A program made the translations under genes and the position numbers. Positions 49,829-58,531 of a stretch of DNA of 64,000 nt are shown one piece after another (the first letter of the stretch is position 1; each line of letters begins with the position of its first letter). This DNA is from Spirobacillus cienkowskii (GTDB lineage: Bacteria > Bdellovibrionota_B > Oligoflexia > Silvanigrellales > Silvanigrellaceae). Location of the stretch: NCBI RefSeq assembly GCF_037081835.1, contig NZ_CP146516.1, positions 2,371,501 to 2,435,500 of the forward strand, written 5' to 3'. The notes below the pieces were generated by a model. It saw nothing but the letters and a program-made list of their open reading frames with translations. It was not told the DNA's origin and did no database searches.

Positions 49829-51058
49829 ATGAATTTTAAAGAATTAACATATTTAATGGTGATTATTAGTATTTTTATCTCTTCCGTTATTGAAACAGAT
49901 ATTTATTTACCTGCGTTACCTGATATGATGGATTATTTTTCTCAATCCGAAGAAACTATACAAAAATTATTAATTTGGAATTTCATTGGTTTTTGCGCTT
50001 CTGGCCTAATTTATGGTCCAATATCAGACTCATTTGGACGTAAGAAACCTTTAATGATCGCATTAGGAATGTTTTTTATTGGCAGTTTTATTACTCTAAT
50101 AGCAGATAATTTTGAGTTTATGCTTGTAGGAAGATTACTACAAGGCCTTGGTAGCGGAGGGTGTTTTACTTTAGGAACAGCAATAATTTTTGATATTTTT
50201 CAAGAAAAAAAAGCAATTCAAGCTCTTAATAAAATCAATATTATTGTTCCATTTATTATGGCTTCGGCGCCTTTACTTGGAGGTTATTTAAATCAGAAAT
50301 TTGGTTTCCGCTCTAACTTTTTAGCTATATTTATTTGCGTAAGCGTTAGTTTTTCAACTTGTGCTTTATTTTTGAAAGAAACTTTAATTCAAAATAAAAG
50401 AATAAAATTTAACTTGAGAACAACTTTAATCAATTTTAGACGTGTCATTACGTGTTTACCTTTCATTAAATTAACGCTTATAATTAGCTTGTTATTTGCA
50501 GGTTTTCTTGTTTTTCTTTCCTCTTCAGCTTTATTATTTGTAATACAATTTGGTATTACAAAAAGCATTTATCCTATTTTCCATACTTCTTTATTACTTG
50601 CGTATTTAATTGCAAGCTTAAGCTGTGATCGCTTTATAACAAAGTTTGGTATTAATAAGGTAAAACACTTGGGTCTTTATTCAGTTGTATTAGGTGGAGT
50701 TTTACTTTTATTTGTTTCATTTTTTTTCCCTAAAAATGCATTACTTCTTACCATAGTGATGCTTCCTTATGCTTTTGGCTTTGTTTGGACACAAACTCCA
50801 TACGTAACAGAAGTAATGGAATTGATACCAGATATAAAAGGAATTTCTGCTAGTGTATTAACGAGTTTCAGATTATTAATCACTGCTTCTGCGTTAGGCT
50901 TATCATCCTTTTTATATAATGCAACAATTTATCCAGTGGCATACATTATTCTTTTTTTTGTACTCTTAATCTCAATTCTTATTTTTAGTTATGAAGGATA
51001 TTTCAAAAGTATAAATATTATATCTTCTACCCGAAGTAAAGAAAAATTTAGAGATTAA
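49829..51058 (+). CDS. MFS transporter, Bcr/CflA-type drug efflux
   Basis: The 409 residues show twelve hydrophobic segments and the DHA1 hallmarks: IETDIYLPALPDM in TM1, YGPISDSFGRKKPL (motif A) between TM2 and TM3, and LVGRLLQGLGSGG in TM4. This is the Bcr/CflA pattern for proton-driven export of drugs or sulphur compounds. AAGGAG lies about 18 bases and AGAAGG about 4 bases before the ATG. It stands alone and appears intact. Confidence 0.88.
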   Translation: MNFKELTYLMVIISIFISSVIETDIYLPALPDMMDYFSQSEETIQKLLIWNFIGFCASGLIYGPISDSFGRKKPLMIALGMFFIGSFITLIADNFEFMLVGRLLQGLGSGGCFTLGTAIIFDIFQEKKAIQALNKINIIVPFIMASAPLLGGYLNQKFGFRSNFLAIFICVSVSFSTCALFLKETLIQNKRIKFNLRTTLINFRRVITCLPFIKLTLIISLLFAGFLVFLSSSALLFVIQFGITKSIYPIFHTSLLLAYLIASLSCDRFITKFGINKVKHLGLYSVVLGGVLLLFVSFFFPKNALLLTIVMLPYAFGFVWTQTPYVTEVMELIPDIKGISASVLTSFRLLITASALGLSSFLYNATIYPVAYIILFFVLLISILIFSYEGYFKSINIISSTRSKEKFRD

Positions 51059-51201
51059 GGCACAATAAATTTTAGGAATATTTTGTCTATAAATTTGCTT
51101 AAATCATAGTCGTTTTTGTTTAATTTTTGTATAAATTATTTTGACATGTTTTTATTTTACTTTGATTAATAGAAAATGTTATAACTAGTAAAGGAACTAT
51201 A

Positions 51202-51665
51202 ATGAATTTTATATTTTAACACTTTCAAGTGCAGAAGTTTTGCACTCATTGAATTGTATGAATATCTTTTTCCAGGAGAATCCCTTCCTTCAATATATGC
51301 TACCGAAAATGACCTTCACTGGAAAAAAAATTATCTTAGGGTTTTTAAAAGTCACTCAACAACAAAAAAAATTACTTACCTCTCAAATAAAATCAGAGTT
51401 AGATGAATATGGTATTGACTATTTTGTAGAACACGAAGACATAGAGCCAACGACACAATGGCTTACAGAAATTAAAAAGGCTCTTGTTAACGCAAATATA
51501 TCTAACATTTTAGACAAAAACATTATAACCAATGAATTATTAAATAAGGCAAGGAAACACCGGTTAGAAGTTTTAATTGATGACTTTTTAAATTCTAGCA
51601 ATTTTAGCATTTCGACTGAGCTACTTCGAAAAATTGAAAATTTACTTACATTCCAAGATAAATAG
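51202..51665 (+). pseudogene. TIR-domain gene, frameshifted and internally deleted
   Basis: One frame gives FALIELYEYLFPGESLPSIYATENDLHWKKNYLRVFKSHST, matching the lead-in and first strand of TIR proteins. It then shifts, and the next frame gives TQQQKKLLTSQIKSELDEYGIDYFVEHEDIEPTTQWLTEIKKAL, the highly typical TIR 'F-V-x-H-x-D-I-x-P-T-x-x-W' box. The second half of the TIR domain is missing; instead NIITNELLNKARKHRLEVLIDDFLNSS follows. TIR proteins of this type often act in phage defence. Here it is broken. Confidence 0.7.
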
Positions 51666-51830
51666 TAGTTATGGAAAATGAATTTTGGATGCAACCCACT
51701 GCTCAATTTTAAAACACTCCCAAAAAATTTTTAAACACAAACTTTTCCCTCTTTTTTTATTTTAAATTTTTGTTAAAAAAAACTTTCTTTCAAAGACATG
51801 AAGTTTTTGAAACGCAAAGAAGGATTTTTT

Positions 51831-52676
51831 GTGAATAACATAGAACTCGTTGATCCCAAGTACGATTTTGTTTTTAAAATGCTATTTGGTAGTGACCCCG
51901 AAATTTTTATGAGTTTTGTAAATAGTGTTTTAAACTTAGAGCAAAGCAAAGCCATTGTAGACGTCACGTTTATTAACCCAGAACTCAACAAAGAAGCCGA
52001 AGACGATAAGGCAATTAGGCTCGATGTCTTAGCAAAGCTTGCCGATGGCGATCTCATTAACATCGAAATGCAAATGCAAAATCATGGCCATTATATTAAA
52101 AGAAGTTTGTATTATTGGAGTAAGGTTTACTACTCCCAATTAAAACAAGGCGAAAACTACGATAACCTTAAAAAAACCATTGCCATTCATGTATTAAATT
52201 TTAGCTTGTTTAAACACAGCAAACACTATCACACCGAGGCTGTGTTAATGGATGCCGAGAATAAAGTGCAACTTACTGATTTATTTTCTATTCATTATTT
52301 AGATCTAGCAAAACTCCCTTCGGGTAACTATAATACCCTAGAAAAATGGTTGCGCTTTTTAAAGCAACCAAGCAAAGAAGAGGTTTTGCAAATGAACATT
52401 CCTGCAATTACCAAAGCATATAAACAACTCGAAAACATGAGCCTCGACTCGGGTGTTCGTGCCCGTTACGACGCCAAACGTAAGTTTGAACACGATTATG
52501 TCACGGGGCTTGATACGGCTAAAGAAGAAGGGCGTGAAAAGGGTGATAAAGAAAGAAGTATAAAAACAGCAATAAAAATGCTCCAAAAAAACAAACCACT
52601 CGATGAAATTGTAGAATTTACAGAATTATCTCTTGCAGAAATTCATAGTATACAGCAAGAACTCAATTTAAAATAA
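51831..52676 (+). CDS. Rpn-family nuclease, family 2 copy C
   Basis: Start GTG 51,831 with AGAAGGA. Leader and nuclease domain match copies A and B almost base for base, but after GLDTAKEEG the tail is wholly different: REKGDKERSIKTAIKMLQKNKPLDEIVEFTELSLAEIHSIQ. The abrupt switch from near identity to unrelated tail suggests recombination at the cassette boundary. Internal ATG 52,392. Two loose cassettes follow. Confidence 0.88.
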   Translation: MNNIELVDPKYDFVFKMLFGSDPEIFMSFVNSVLNLEQSKAIVDVTFINPELNKEAEDDKAIRLDVLAKLADGDLINIEMQMQNHGHYIKRSLYYWSKVYYSQLKQGENYDNLKKTIAIHVLNFSLFKHSKHYHTEAVLMDAENKVQLTDLFSIHYLDLAKLPSGNYNTLEKWLRFLKQPSKEEVLQMNIPAITKAYKQLENMSLDSGVRARYDAKRKFEHDYVTGLDTAKEEGREKGDKERSIKTAIKMLQKNKPLDEIVEFTELSLAEIHSIQQELNLK

Positions 52677-52684
52677 CTAGCTCC

Positions 52685-52696
52685 GCTTTTTAAAGC
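52685..52696. repeat. Cassette boundary palindrome
   Basis: GCTTTTTAAAGC. The same 12-base palindrome lies at 47,189, 48,552 and 52,354 (within the full-length genes) and at 48,883 and 53,005 (starts of loose copies). Homology of the loose copies to the parents starts here. Confidence 0.65.
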
Positions 52697-52722
52697 AGCC
52701 AAGCAAAGAAGAGGTTTTGCAA

Positions 52723-52989
52723 ATGAATATCCCTGCAATTACCAAAGCATACAAACAACTCGAAAACATGAGCCTCGACTCGGGTGTTCGTGCCCGTTAC
52801 GACGCCAAACGTAAGTTTGAACACGATTATGTCACGGGGCTGGATACGGCTAGGGAAGAGGGTCGTGAAGAAGAAAAAATTAATGTGGTAAAAAATCTTT
52901 TTTTAGCAGGCGTCTCTATAGATATTATTCAAACAGCGACTGGATTATCCCTTACAGAAATTCAAGCAATTCAGCGTGACTTTAATTAA
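52723..52989 (+). CDS. Loose Rpn C-terminal cassette 1 (RpnS-like)
   Basis: From ATG 52,723 the protein (about 88 residues) repeats the C-terminal domain of copies A-C ([21 protein letters not shown]...[14 protein letters not shown]). It then has its own tail REEEKINVVKNLFLAGVSIDIIQTATGLS. It keeps the internal ribosome-binding site of the parents (AGAGG, 8 bases). No nuclease domain precedes it. It can serve as a small gene or as a donor of a new tail. Confidence 0.7.
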   Translation: MNIPAITKAYKQLENMSLDSGVRARYDAKRKFEHDYVTGLDTAREEGREEEKINVVKNLFLAGVSIDIIQTATGLSLTEIQAIQRDFN

Positions 52990-53042
52990 TAAATAAAGAA
53001 CTGCGCTTTTTAAAGCAGCCAAGCAAAGAAGAGGTTTTGCAA

Positions 53043-53216
53043 ATGAACATTCCTGCAATTACCAAAGCATACAAACAACTCGAAAACATGAGCCTCGATT
53101 CGGGTGTTCGTGCCCGTTACGATGCCAAACGCAAGTTTGAACATGATTATGTCACGGGGCTGGATACAACAAAAGATGAGGGAAGAAAAAGAAAAAATCA
53201 CCATCTCACATCTTAA
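53043..53216 (+). CDS. Loose Rpn C-terminal cassette 2, truncated tail
   Basis: The 57 residues repeat the same start and domain up to [14 protein letters not shown], then end RKRKNHHLTS. The tail is cut short by a frame change, so this copy is probably decaying. Same AGAGG before the ATG. Confidence 0.6.
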   Translation: MNIPAITKAYKQLENMSLDSGVRARYDAKRKFEHDYVTGLDTTKDEGRKRKNHHLTS

Positions 53217-53302
53217 TTGACAAAATTAATGGGTGCTATTAATAACTCAAATGATCTTGATAAAAGATTGAATTTTATAATTTTTTTTGAAAGAAATTCA
53301 AA

Positions 53303-53668
53303 ATGTCAGATAAAAAAATCTTAAATTGGCTGTTAACTTTACAAATCCCTACAGAAGAAGAACTCAAAATATTTACAAATCCCAAAACTGCAAAAGAGTT
53401 TTTAGATTTGGCCACCACAAGCCAAGATCCTGAGTTTCGTGCAACTTATATTCAGTATTGCATAGATAAATTTGATCATACTATTGATGAAAACGACATT
53501 GCCACACCCTACAAACTCAGTTACAACTCTTTTGAAAAAATTTGCGAACTGTTTGAGTTATTAAGTCAAGATAAAGAGCTTTATTTTTATAACTTAGCCA
53601 AACGAAAATTTGAACACGATGCTACTACAGCGGCAGAAACCAATTACGGAAAAAAAGAAAATACATAG
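53303..53668 (+). CDS. Rpn C-terminal-like protein of a third lineage
   Basis: The 121 residues (ILNWLLTLQIPTEEELKIFTNPKTAKEFLDLATTSQDPEFRATYI...) end in [38 protein letters not shown] parallels [16 protein letters not shown], and [12 protein letters not shown] parallels [12 protein letters not shown] of the family 2 proteins. It therefore represents the C-terminal region of another Rpn lineage without its nuclease. Start ATG 53,303 follows AAAGAAA. Confidence 0.6.
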   Translation: MSDKKILNWLLTLQIPTEEELKIFTNPKTAKEFLDLATTSQDPEFRATYIQYCIDKFDHTIDENDIATPYKLSYNSFEKICELFELLSQDKELYFYNLAKRKFEHDATTAAETNYGKKENT

Positions 53669-53708
53669 CATTAAATTTATTTTATTTAACCTTAATTACA
53701 ATAAAATA

Positions 53709-54380
53709 TTACTGACTCGATTTTAAAATTTTATTTAATAAATTGTTTGCATTGCCTTCAGAGTTTTGAAATAATTTTTTAGAAAATTCAACCATTCCAG
53801 ACCTAAAGTAAAATGCTTTTTTTAAATCATCATTTAAAAAATGAGTAAGCCAAATTATATTTCCGTATTCGGGATGAATTTCAAAGGATGAAACATAAAA
53901 TTCTTTTTTAACTTTTGCCTGATGAATCACATTATTTGCCGCAACAAAACAGCTTACAATTTGAGAAAAACCCATTTCTTTTGCATATTGAATAACCTTG
54001 GTTAAATAATCATTATATATGCCTTGTCTGCGATAATTTTTATTGACCATTGCATGACGCATATAGTATAAATTTTCTTCTTTTTGTTCACTTCTAAATA
54101 GTGCAATAATTTTATTGTTGTCTTTGACAACTAAAAAGTTTGAAATTTGCGGATGATTATACTCCAAGTATAATTCTTTTTCTTTGCTACTTAAAAGCCC
54201 TTCATGTATAAAAGTCAATTCACTACTATGCTGCTCTGCAAATTCTGTCTCATAAATTTCCCAATAGGTATTGTAATCAACTCGATCAACATGATATTTA
54301 TTGAGAATTCCATATTTAAATATTTTTTCAAAAATCACATCTTGTTTTCGTGATTTATCAAAAACTATATTATAACTCAT
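53709..54380 (-). CDS. GNAT-family N-acetyltransferase
   Basis: The acetyl-CoA-binding motif is clear: VNKNYRRQGIYNDYLTKVIQYAKEMGFSQIVSCFVAANN (about 113-150). The N-terminal part includes NFLVVKDNNKIIALFRSEQK. Length (223) is longer than minimal GNATs. The substrate is unknown. It starts 23 bases after a phage-like lysis cassette on the same strand and might be carried along with it. Confidence 0.78.
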   Translation of the reverse strand: MSYNIVFDKSRKQDVIFEKIFKYGILNKYHVDRVDYNTYWEIYETEFAEQHSSELTFIHEGLLSSKEKELYLEYNHPQISNFLVVKDNNKIIALFRSEQKEENLYYMRHAMVNKNYRRQGIYNDYLTKVIQYAKEMGFSQIVSCFVAANNVIHQAKVKKEFYVSSFEIHPEYGNIIWLTHFLNDDLKKAFYFRSGMVEFSKKLFQNSEGNANNLLNKILKSSQ

Positions 54381-54402
54381 TTTCTTACACTATTCCTTTT
54401 AT

Positions 54403-54957
54403 TTAAAATGCTATTCGATAAAATATGCCAATTTTTCCAAAATTTACTTGCTGGATAGGATTGTGCTCAATAGATAAAAATATCCATAAATTTTTAAATT
54501 TTTGATAACTCATCCTACCACCTATTAACATTGAATTATTATTAAAATTTGAAATACTCAAATCTAATAACATAAAACTATAATAACTATAAATATCTAC
54601 CTCAAATTTATTTTGTTGACTTATAACTTCTTGTTTTTGATTATGCAAGCTATAAAAATTTTCAAATTTTACAAAATCTTCAGTATTATAATTATTTTGT
54701 TGATTACTAAAATAATCATGTTCAATAACTCGCGATGTTCCATCTTGAAACTGCTCGGTTAGCTTAAATTTAGTAACCTGAGCATTTTCTTGAAAATGTG
54801 TTCGCATAGTATGAACCTCATTTTTATTAATTGAAGAATGCTGTTCATCTACCTTTAACACACGATCTGCAGAATTGTATTTTATTGTAGAAGATGTCAA
54901 CCTTCCGACTTCAAATGCAATCAATATAAACATGGCCAGGGTTATTTTATACTTCAT
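54403..54957 (-). CDS. Membrane-anchored protein of the lysis cassette, unknown
   Basis: An N-terminal hydrophobic helix (MKYKITLAMFILIAFEVGRL) is followed by a hydrophilic domain of about 160 residues with many N, Q and S. I prefer ATG 54,957 to 54,963. It overlaps the endolysin gene end. In phages a membrane-anchored gene right after the endolysin may encode a spanin, but no Rz-type features (helical coil, lipobox) are evident; the end (SYQKFKNLWIFLSIEHNPIQQVNFGKIGIFYRIAF) looks beta-stranded. Confidence 0.5.
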   Translation of the reverse strand: MKYKITLAMFILIAFEVGRLTSSTIKYNSADRVLKVDEQHSSINKNEVHTMRTHFQENAQVTKFKLTEQFQDGTSRVIEHDYFSNQQNNYNTEDFVKFENFYSLHNQKQEVISQQNKFEVDIYSYYSFMLLDLSISNFNNNSMLIGGRMSYQKFKNLWIFLSIEHNPIQQVNFGKIGIFYRIAF

Positions 54958-55382
54958 AGGCAATCAAATATAAAAGATTTATTACGATTTTTGACACCAT
55001 TCCAACTGACATGCACCCAACCAGAATAAAAGTATGGATCGTAACAATTTTCTAAAATTAACTGATCAAACTCGTGATCAGTTTGAATTTTTTGATATAA
55101 TTTTAAGTTATTTAAATTTAAAACTTTAATGTCTGCAGCCTTACCTTCCTGATGTTGACTTTTTTCTGTACCCCCCACAGCTTTGTTTAGTTTAGGACAT
55201 CGATAACCAGAAAGAATAATAATTGGACAACCAATATTTTTACGCAAAGGTTCTAAGAGTCGATCACACATTATTTTTAAATTTTCAATGCTTTCTCTGC
55301 TCGGGGTATTATCAATATTTAATTTTTTTGCTGTTGATGATTGCACAAATTCATCTAACGTAAAATTTTGACTTAACCTCAT
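54954..55382 (-). CDS. M15-family peptidase, probable phage endolysin
   Basis: The 142 residues have the Peptidase_M15_3 set: LSQNFTLDEFVQS at the start, ILSGYRCPKLNKAVGG, SQHQEGKAADIKV (zinc ligands H and D) and GWVHVSW (last histidine). Such D,D- or L,D-peptidases cut peptidoglycan cross-links. No signal peptide, as for holin-dependent endolysins. It overlaps by one base the end of a membrane-protein gene that could be the holin. Confidence 0.82.
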   Translation of the reverse strand: MRLSQNFTLDEFVQSSTAKKLNIDNTPSRESIENLKIMCDRLLEPLRKNIGCPIIILSGYRCPKLNKAVGGTEKSQHQEGKAADIKVLNLNNLKLYQKIQTDHEFDQLILENCYDPYFYSGWVHVSWNGVKNRNKSFIFDCL

Positions 55383-55759
55383 TACCTAATTTTACTTTCT
55401 ATCTTATTTAATCGTTTTTCGTGATCTTTCACTTCTGTTTTAACTTCTAAAATTGTTTCTTTAAGCTCTGAACTTTGCTCTCTTAAACGAATTATAGAGC
55501 CGTTACTAATAGCTAACTCTTTTGTAAATTCTCCCATTTGTTTAACCATTCCTTCCCATCTTAATGTCATTTTTTCTAAATAATTTTTATCGTTATCATT
55601 ATTATTATATTTAAAAATAAAAAATATATTTAATGAAGCTAACGCAATGAGTAAAAAGACACACAATCCCATTAATACAAATGGTGCTGTTTCTCTTTTA
55701 CCGAGTCCTTTAACAATTGAATGTGTAACTCCCGCAGCTTCTGCTTTATATTCATCCAT
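55382..55759 (-). CDS. Small membrane protein with coiled coil, holin-like position
   Basis: One transmembrane segment (APFVLMGLCVFLLIALASLNIFFIF, about 25-49) is followed by a long coiled coil (KEMTLRWEGMVKQMG... to HEKRLNKIESKIR). It is the first gene of the three-gene cassette with the M15 peptidase. Size, single segment and place suggest a holin-type or virion-associated lysis protein, but the coil is unusual for a holin. Confidence 0.5.
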   Translation of the reverse strand: MDEYKAEAAGVTHSIVKGLGKRETAPFVLMGLCVFLLIALASLNIFFIFKYNNNDNDKNYLEKMTLRWEGMVKQMGEFTKELAISNGSIIRLREQSSELKETILEVKTEVKDHEKRLNKIESKIR

Positions 55760-56034
55760 ATCAATCCTTCTAAAAAAAGTACCAAATTACCTGTAATTGA
55801 TTTTGTAATGGTCTGCTTAAATTTTTGCTTTTTTGAACATTGACAACGTTTTCCACCGTTTTCTCCGTTTTCTCTTTAAGCCAGAGAAAACAAGAAAAAT
55901 TGTTCAGTAATTTCAGAATTATTTTTTTTCTGTTTTCGCACCACAGAGAAAAATACTAAATTAAAAAAAAATTCATAAAAATAAATTTGTTGGGTGAAAA
56001 AAAATTAATTGCACTTACAAGGAATTTATAAAAA
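55760..56034. other. Intergenic region with hairpin
   Basis: GTTTTCTCT (55,867-55,875), 7-base loop, AGAGAAAAC (55,883-55,891) is a perfect hairpin. Two further CCGTTTTC copies lie just before it. It may be an operator or terminator between the divergent genes. Nothing else is recognised. Confidence 0.5.
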
Positions 56035-56219
56035 ATGAAAGCCATAACAAAAACTAAACAAATAAGAATATCAACAGTAATAAACGCGGTTAAAAGAATG
56101 GGTAATATACCTGGTTTAACAGATATAGAATTAGATAGATTAGAATATTTTCCAGAATACTTTACAGAAATTGTAAGACAATCTGCATACACTTTAGCTC
56201 GTTATAAATATGTTGATAA

Positions 56220-57239
56220 TGCCAGTTAATAGTTGAGAAAGTTATTGTGAGGCTTGAAGAAATAGCTCCAATTTGTTAAATAATTTTTGCACAAACAAAA
56301 TTAACAAAGGAGCTACCAATGGACTGGCAGAGCCAACTCATCACTGTATACCTTACTACCTGCGATTTCTTTTCTCAACTCTCTCCAACCTCTTTTTTAA
56401 AAATTAGTCCAAACTCAAATCCCTCGTTCACAGACCAAGAAGTCACCACTATTTACATCTTTGGAGTTTTAATGAAACAAAAAAATATAAAAGCTATTTT
56501 TAACTTCACTAAAAATTTTATTCCAAACTGGTTTCCTCACTTGCCTTCTTATGAAGGATTTTTGTCAAGACTTAATAGCTTAAGTAAACTCTTTCCTGAA
56601 CTTGCAAACTTTATTTTAAAAAATAATAAATTTAAAATCCCTAAAACAAAATCCAAACCTTTTATTCTTATTGACTCTTTACCTATTATACTCACAACTG
56701 GTTTTCGGGCGCACAAGTGCAATACTGCAAACGATATTTCTGCTATTGGCTATTGCTCTTCAAAAGATAAATTTTACTATGGGTTAAAACTTCATCTCGC
56801 TGCTTTGTTTCAAAATAAAAAACTTGCCGCACCTATTGATTTTAAAATCACACCCGCCGCAACTCACGACTTAACTGCTGTTAAGAATGATCTTTTAAAC
56901 TTCAAACATTCGCAAATCTTTGCCGATCGTGCTTACTGTGACAAATCAACTAAAAAAAACTTGAATCAAATAAACTCTAAATTACACACACCAATTAAAC
57001 TCTCTCGGAATAAAAAAACTCTTTCTAGTGATGAGAAAGTTTATTCTAAATCTGTTAGCTCTATTCGGCAGTCCATTGAAATCCTTTTTAACTGGTTAAT
57101 TGAATCCAGCGGTATTCAAATCGCATCAAAAGTTCGATCGACTAAAGGCCTTATCGTCCATGTTTTCGGACGATTTTCTGCCTGCCTGTTTAACTACTTA
57201 TTCAAATTCTAATTGATTTTTCTCAACTATTAATTGGCA
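56220..57239 (+). mobile_element. IS982-family element, copy 3
   Basis: 1,020 bp between TGCCAGTTAATAGTTGAGAA and its partner, flanked by perfect 7-bp duplications TTGATAA (56,213-56,219 and 57,240-57,246). Sequence appears identical to copy 2. Confidence 0.93.
56319..57212 (+). CDS. IS982-family transposase
   Basis: Same 297 residues as the copy at 29,274, with intact LIDSLPIIL, GYCSSKDKFYYGLKLH and IFADRAYCD blocks. The start has AAAGGAG 8 bases upstream. Complete and presumably functional. Confidence 0.92.
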   Translation: MDWQSQLITVYLTTCDFFSQLSPTSFLKISPNSNPSFTDQEVTTIYIFGVLMKQKNIKAIFNFTKNFIPNWFPHLPSYEGFLSRLNSLSKLFPELANFILKNNKFKIPKTKSKPFILIDSLPIILTTGFRAHKCNTANDISAIGYCSSKDKFYYGLKLHLAALFQNKKLAAPIDFKITPAATHDLTAVKNDLLNFKHSQIFADRAYCDKSTKKNLNQINSKLHTPIKLSRNKKTLSSDEKVYSKSVSSIRQSIEILFNWLIESSGIQIASKVRSTKGLIVHVFGRFSACLFNYLFKF

Positions 57240-57565
57240 TTGATAATAAATATTTAAATATACACAAAGTAAAATATATTACAGTTAAGGAAGTTCTTAA
57301 TGAGGTGCTTTTTACAGTTGATAAATGCGCAGAATCTTTTCATGTTTTAATTGCATTAAAAATGATTGCTCCTAAAATATACTCTAAAATTAAAATAAAT
57401 TATTTAAATCCAGAAGACACAATTTTACCATTAGTGATAAATAAAGCAACATTACCGCCAAGACATGTATGCATACCAAGAAATCGGTATTATGCAGAAT
57501 TAGATGACCTAAAAAAAATAGAAAAAGGGTTCTCTTTAATTATAGATATCGATCTGACTGCATAA

Positions 57566-58531
57566 TTATCCAATTTTTTGTAAAATATTATTATTTTCGT
57601 TTATATTTTTATTCTGCTGGTTATTATTAAAATATTCTTTTTGCATTTGTTTGGTAGTTTTAGAACTACCGTCATGGCTCCAACCTGGAGCATGAATAAA
57701 GTACAATATTTTATAAAAAATATTTTTTGTTTTTAAAGAGTCTTTATACATTAATTTAAAATGATCAAAATTTAACTTAAACCAATTTTTAGTCTGTAAA
57801 TCATGCAATACGCCATATTCCACTTTTTCTTCTTCTTTAGCAAATGTGCCAAAAATTTTATCCCAAATTATAAAAATACCGCCATAATTTTTATCGAGGT
57901 AAGCAATATTTTTAGCATGATGCACTCTATGATGACTTGGAGTATTAAAAATATAATCTAATATATAAATTCTATTTGTAAATTTTGTATGCAACCAAAA
58001 TTGATAAATAAAATTAAGCGACATTTGAAATAGCACATCTTCTAGTCTAAACCCGAGCAAAAATACAGGAATATAAAATAATCCTTGAGGCGCATAATCA
58101 ATAAACGACGCTCGCAAAAATACAGTTAAGTTATACTCTTTAGAAGAATGGTGCACTTCATGAATACACCACAAACAACGGCTAACATGGGAAATTCTAT
58201 GAAACCAGTAATAACAAAAATCATCTACAAATATTAGTAAAACAAATGCCCACCAATATGTTGTTTCTCCTGTAACTAAAGCACTCCACACCCCTGGCAT
58301 TTGAAAGAACGAAAATTGTGAAAATATTTCGTACATAAATAATATAATTGTTGATACAATGATGACAGGAAAAATTACATAAAATATTCCAGTTCCAATA
58401 TTAAACATAGTATCATGTTTTTCATAAAAATTATTTTTCTTATTTTTAGAAACTTTATATTCAATAAAAATAAATATAAAGAACAAAATATAGCTAATTA
58501 TGTTTAAGTATAACATAACTTTTTCTACCAT
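57566..58531 (-). CDS. Fatty acid hydroxylase/sterol desaturase family protein
   Basis: A membrane di-iron enzyme family. The histidine clusters are in place: WFHRISHVSRCLW (H-x-x-x-H), IHEVHHSSKEYN (H-x-x-H-H) and PSHHRVHHAKN (H-x-x-H-H), with about five hydrophobic segments. The 321 residues are typical of bacterial members, which hydroxylate or desaturate lipid chains. Substrate unknown. It converges with the split gene to its left. Confidence 0.88.
   Translation of the reverse strand: MVEKVMLYLNIISYILFFIFIFIEYKVSKNKKNNFYEKHDTMFNIGTGIFYVIFPVIIVSTIILFMYEIFSQFSFFQMPGVWSALVTGETTYWWAFVLLIFVDDFCYYWFHRISHVSRCLWCIHEVHHSSKEYNLTVFLRASFIDYAPQGLFYIPVFLLGFRLEDVLFQMSLNFIYQFWLHTKFTNRIYILDYIFNTPSHHRVHHAKNIAYLDKNYGGIFIIWDKIFGTFAKEEEKVEYGVLHDLQTKNWFKLNFDHFKLMYKDSLKTKNIFYKILYFIHAPGWSHDGSSKTTKQMQKEYFNNNQQNKNINENNNILQKIG

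Larger units (their letters stand above)
56035..57565 (+). pseudogene. Unknown gene split by IS982 copy 3
   Basis: The 5' part reads MKAITKTKQIRISTVINAVKRMGNIPGLTDIELDRLEYFPEYFTEIVRQSAYTLARYKYVDN. After the element the frame continues KYLNIHKVKYITVKEVLNEVLFTVDKCAESFHVLIALKMIAPKIYSK... to IDIDLTA. Removing the element and one TTGATAA restores an uninterrupted frame of about 170 residues. I recognise no family. Confidence 0.8.

Noticed and set aside
51773-52063. Minus-strand 96-codon frame repeated opposite each family 2 rpn start
   Set aside because: Same reason: antisense shadow of a duplicated gene, no ribosome-binding site.
55956-56192. 78-codon minus-strand hydrophobic frame
   Set aside because: It is antisense to the start of the gene split by IS982, whose frame can be restored across the insertion; the hydrophobicity comes from AT-rich antisense codons.
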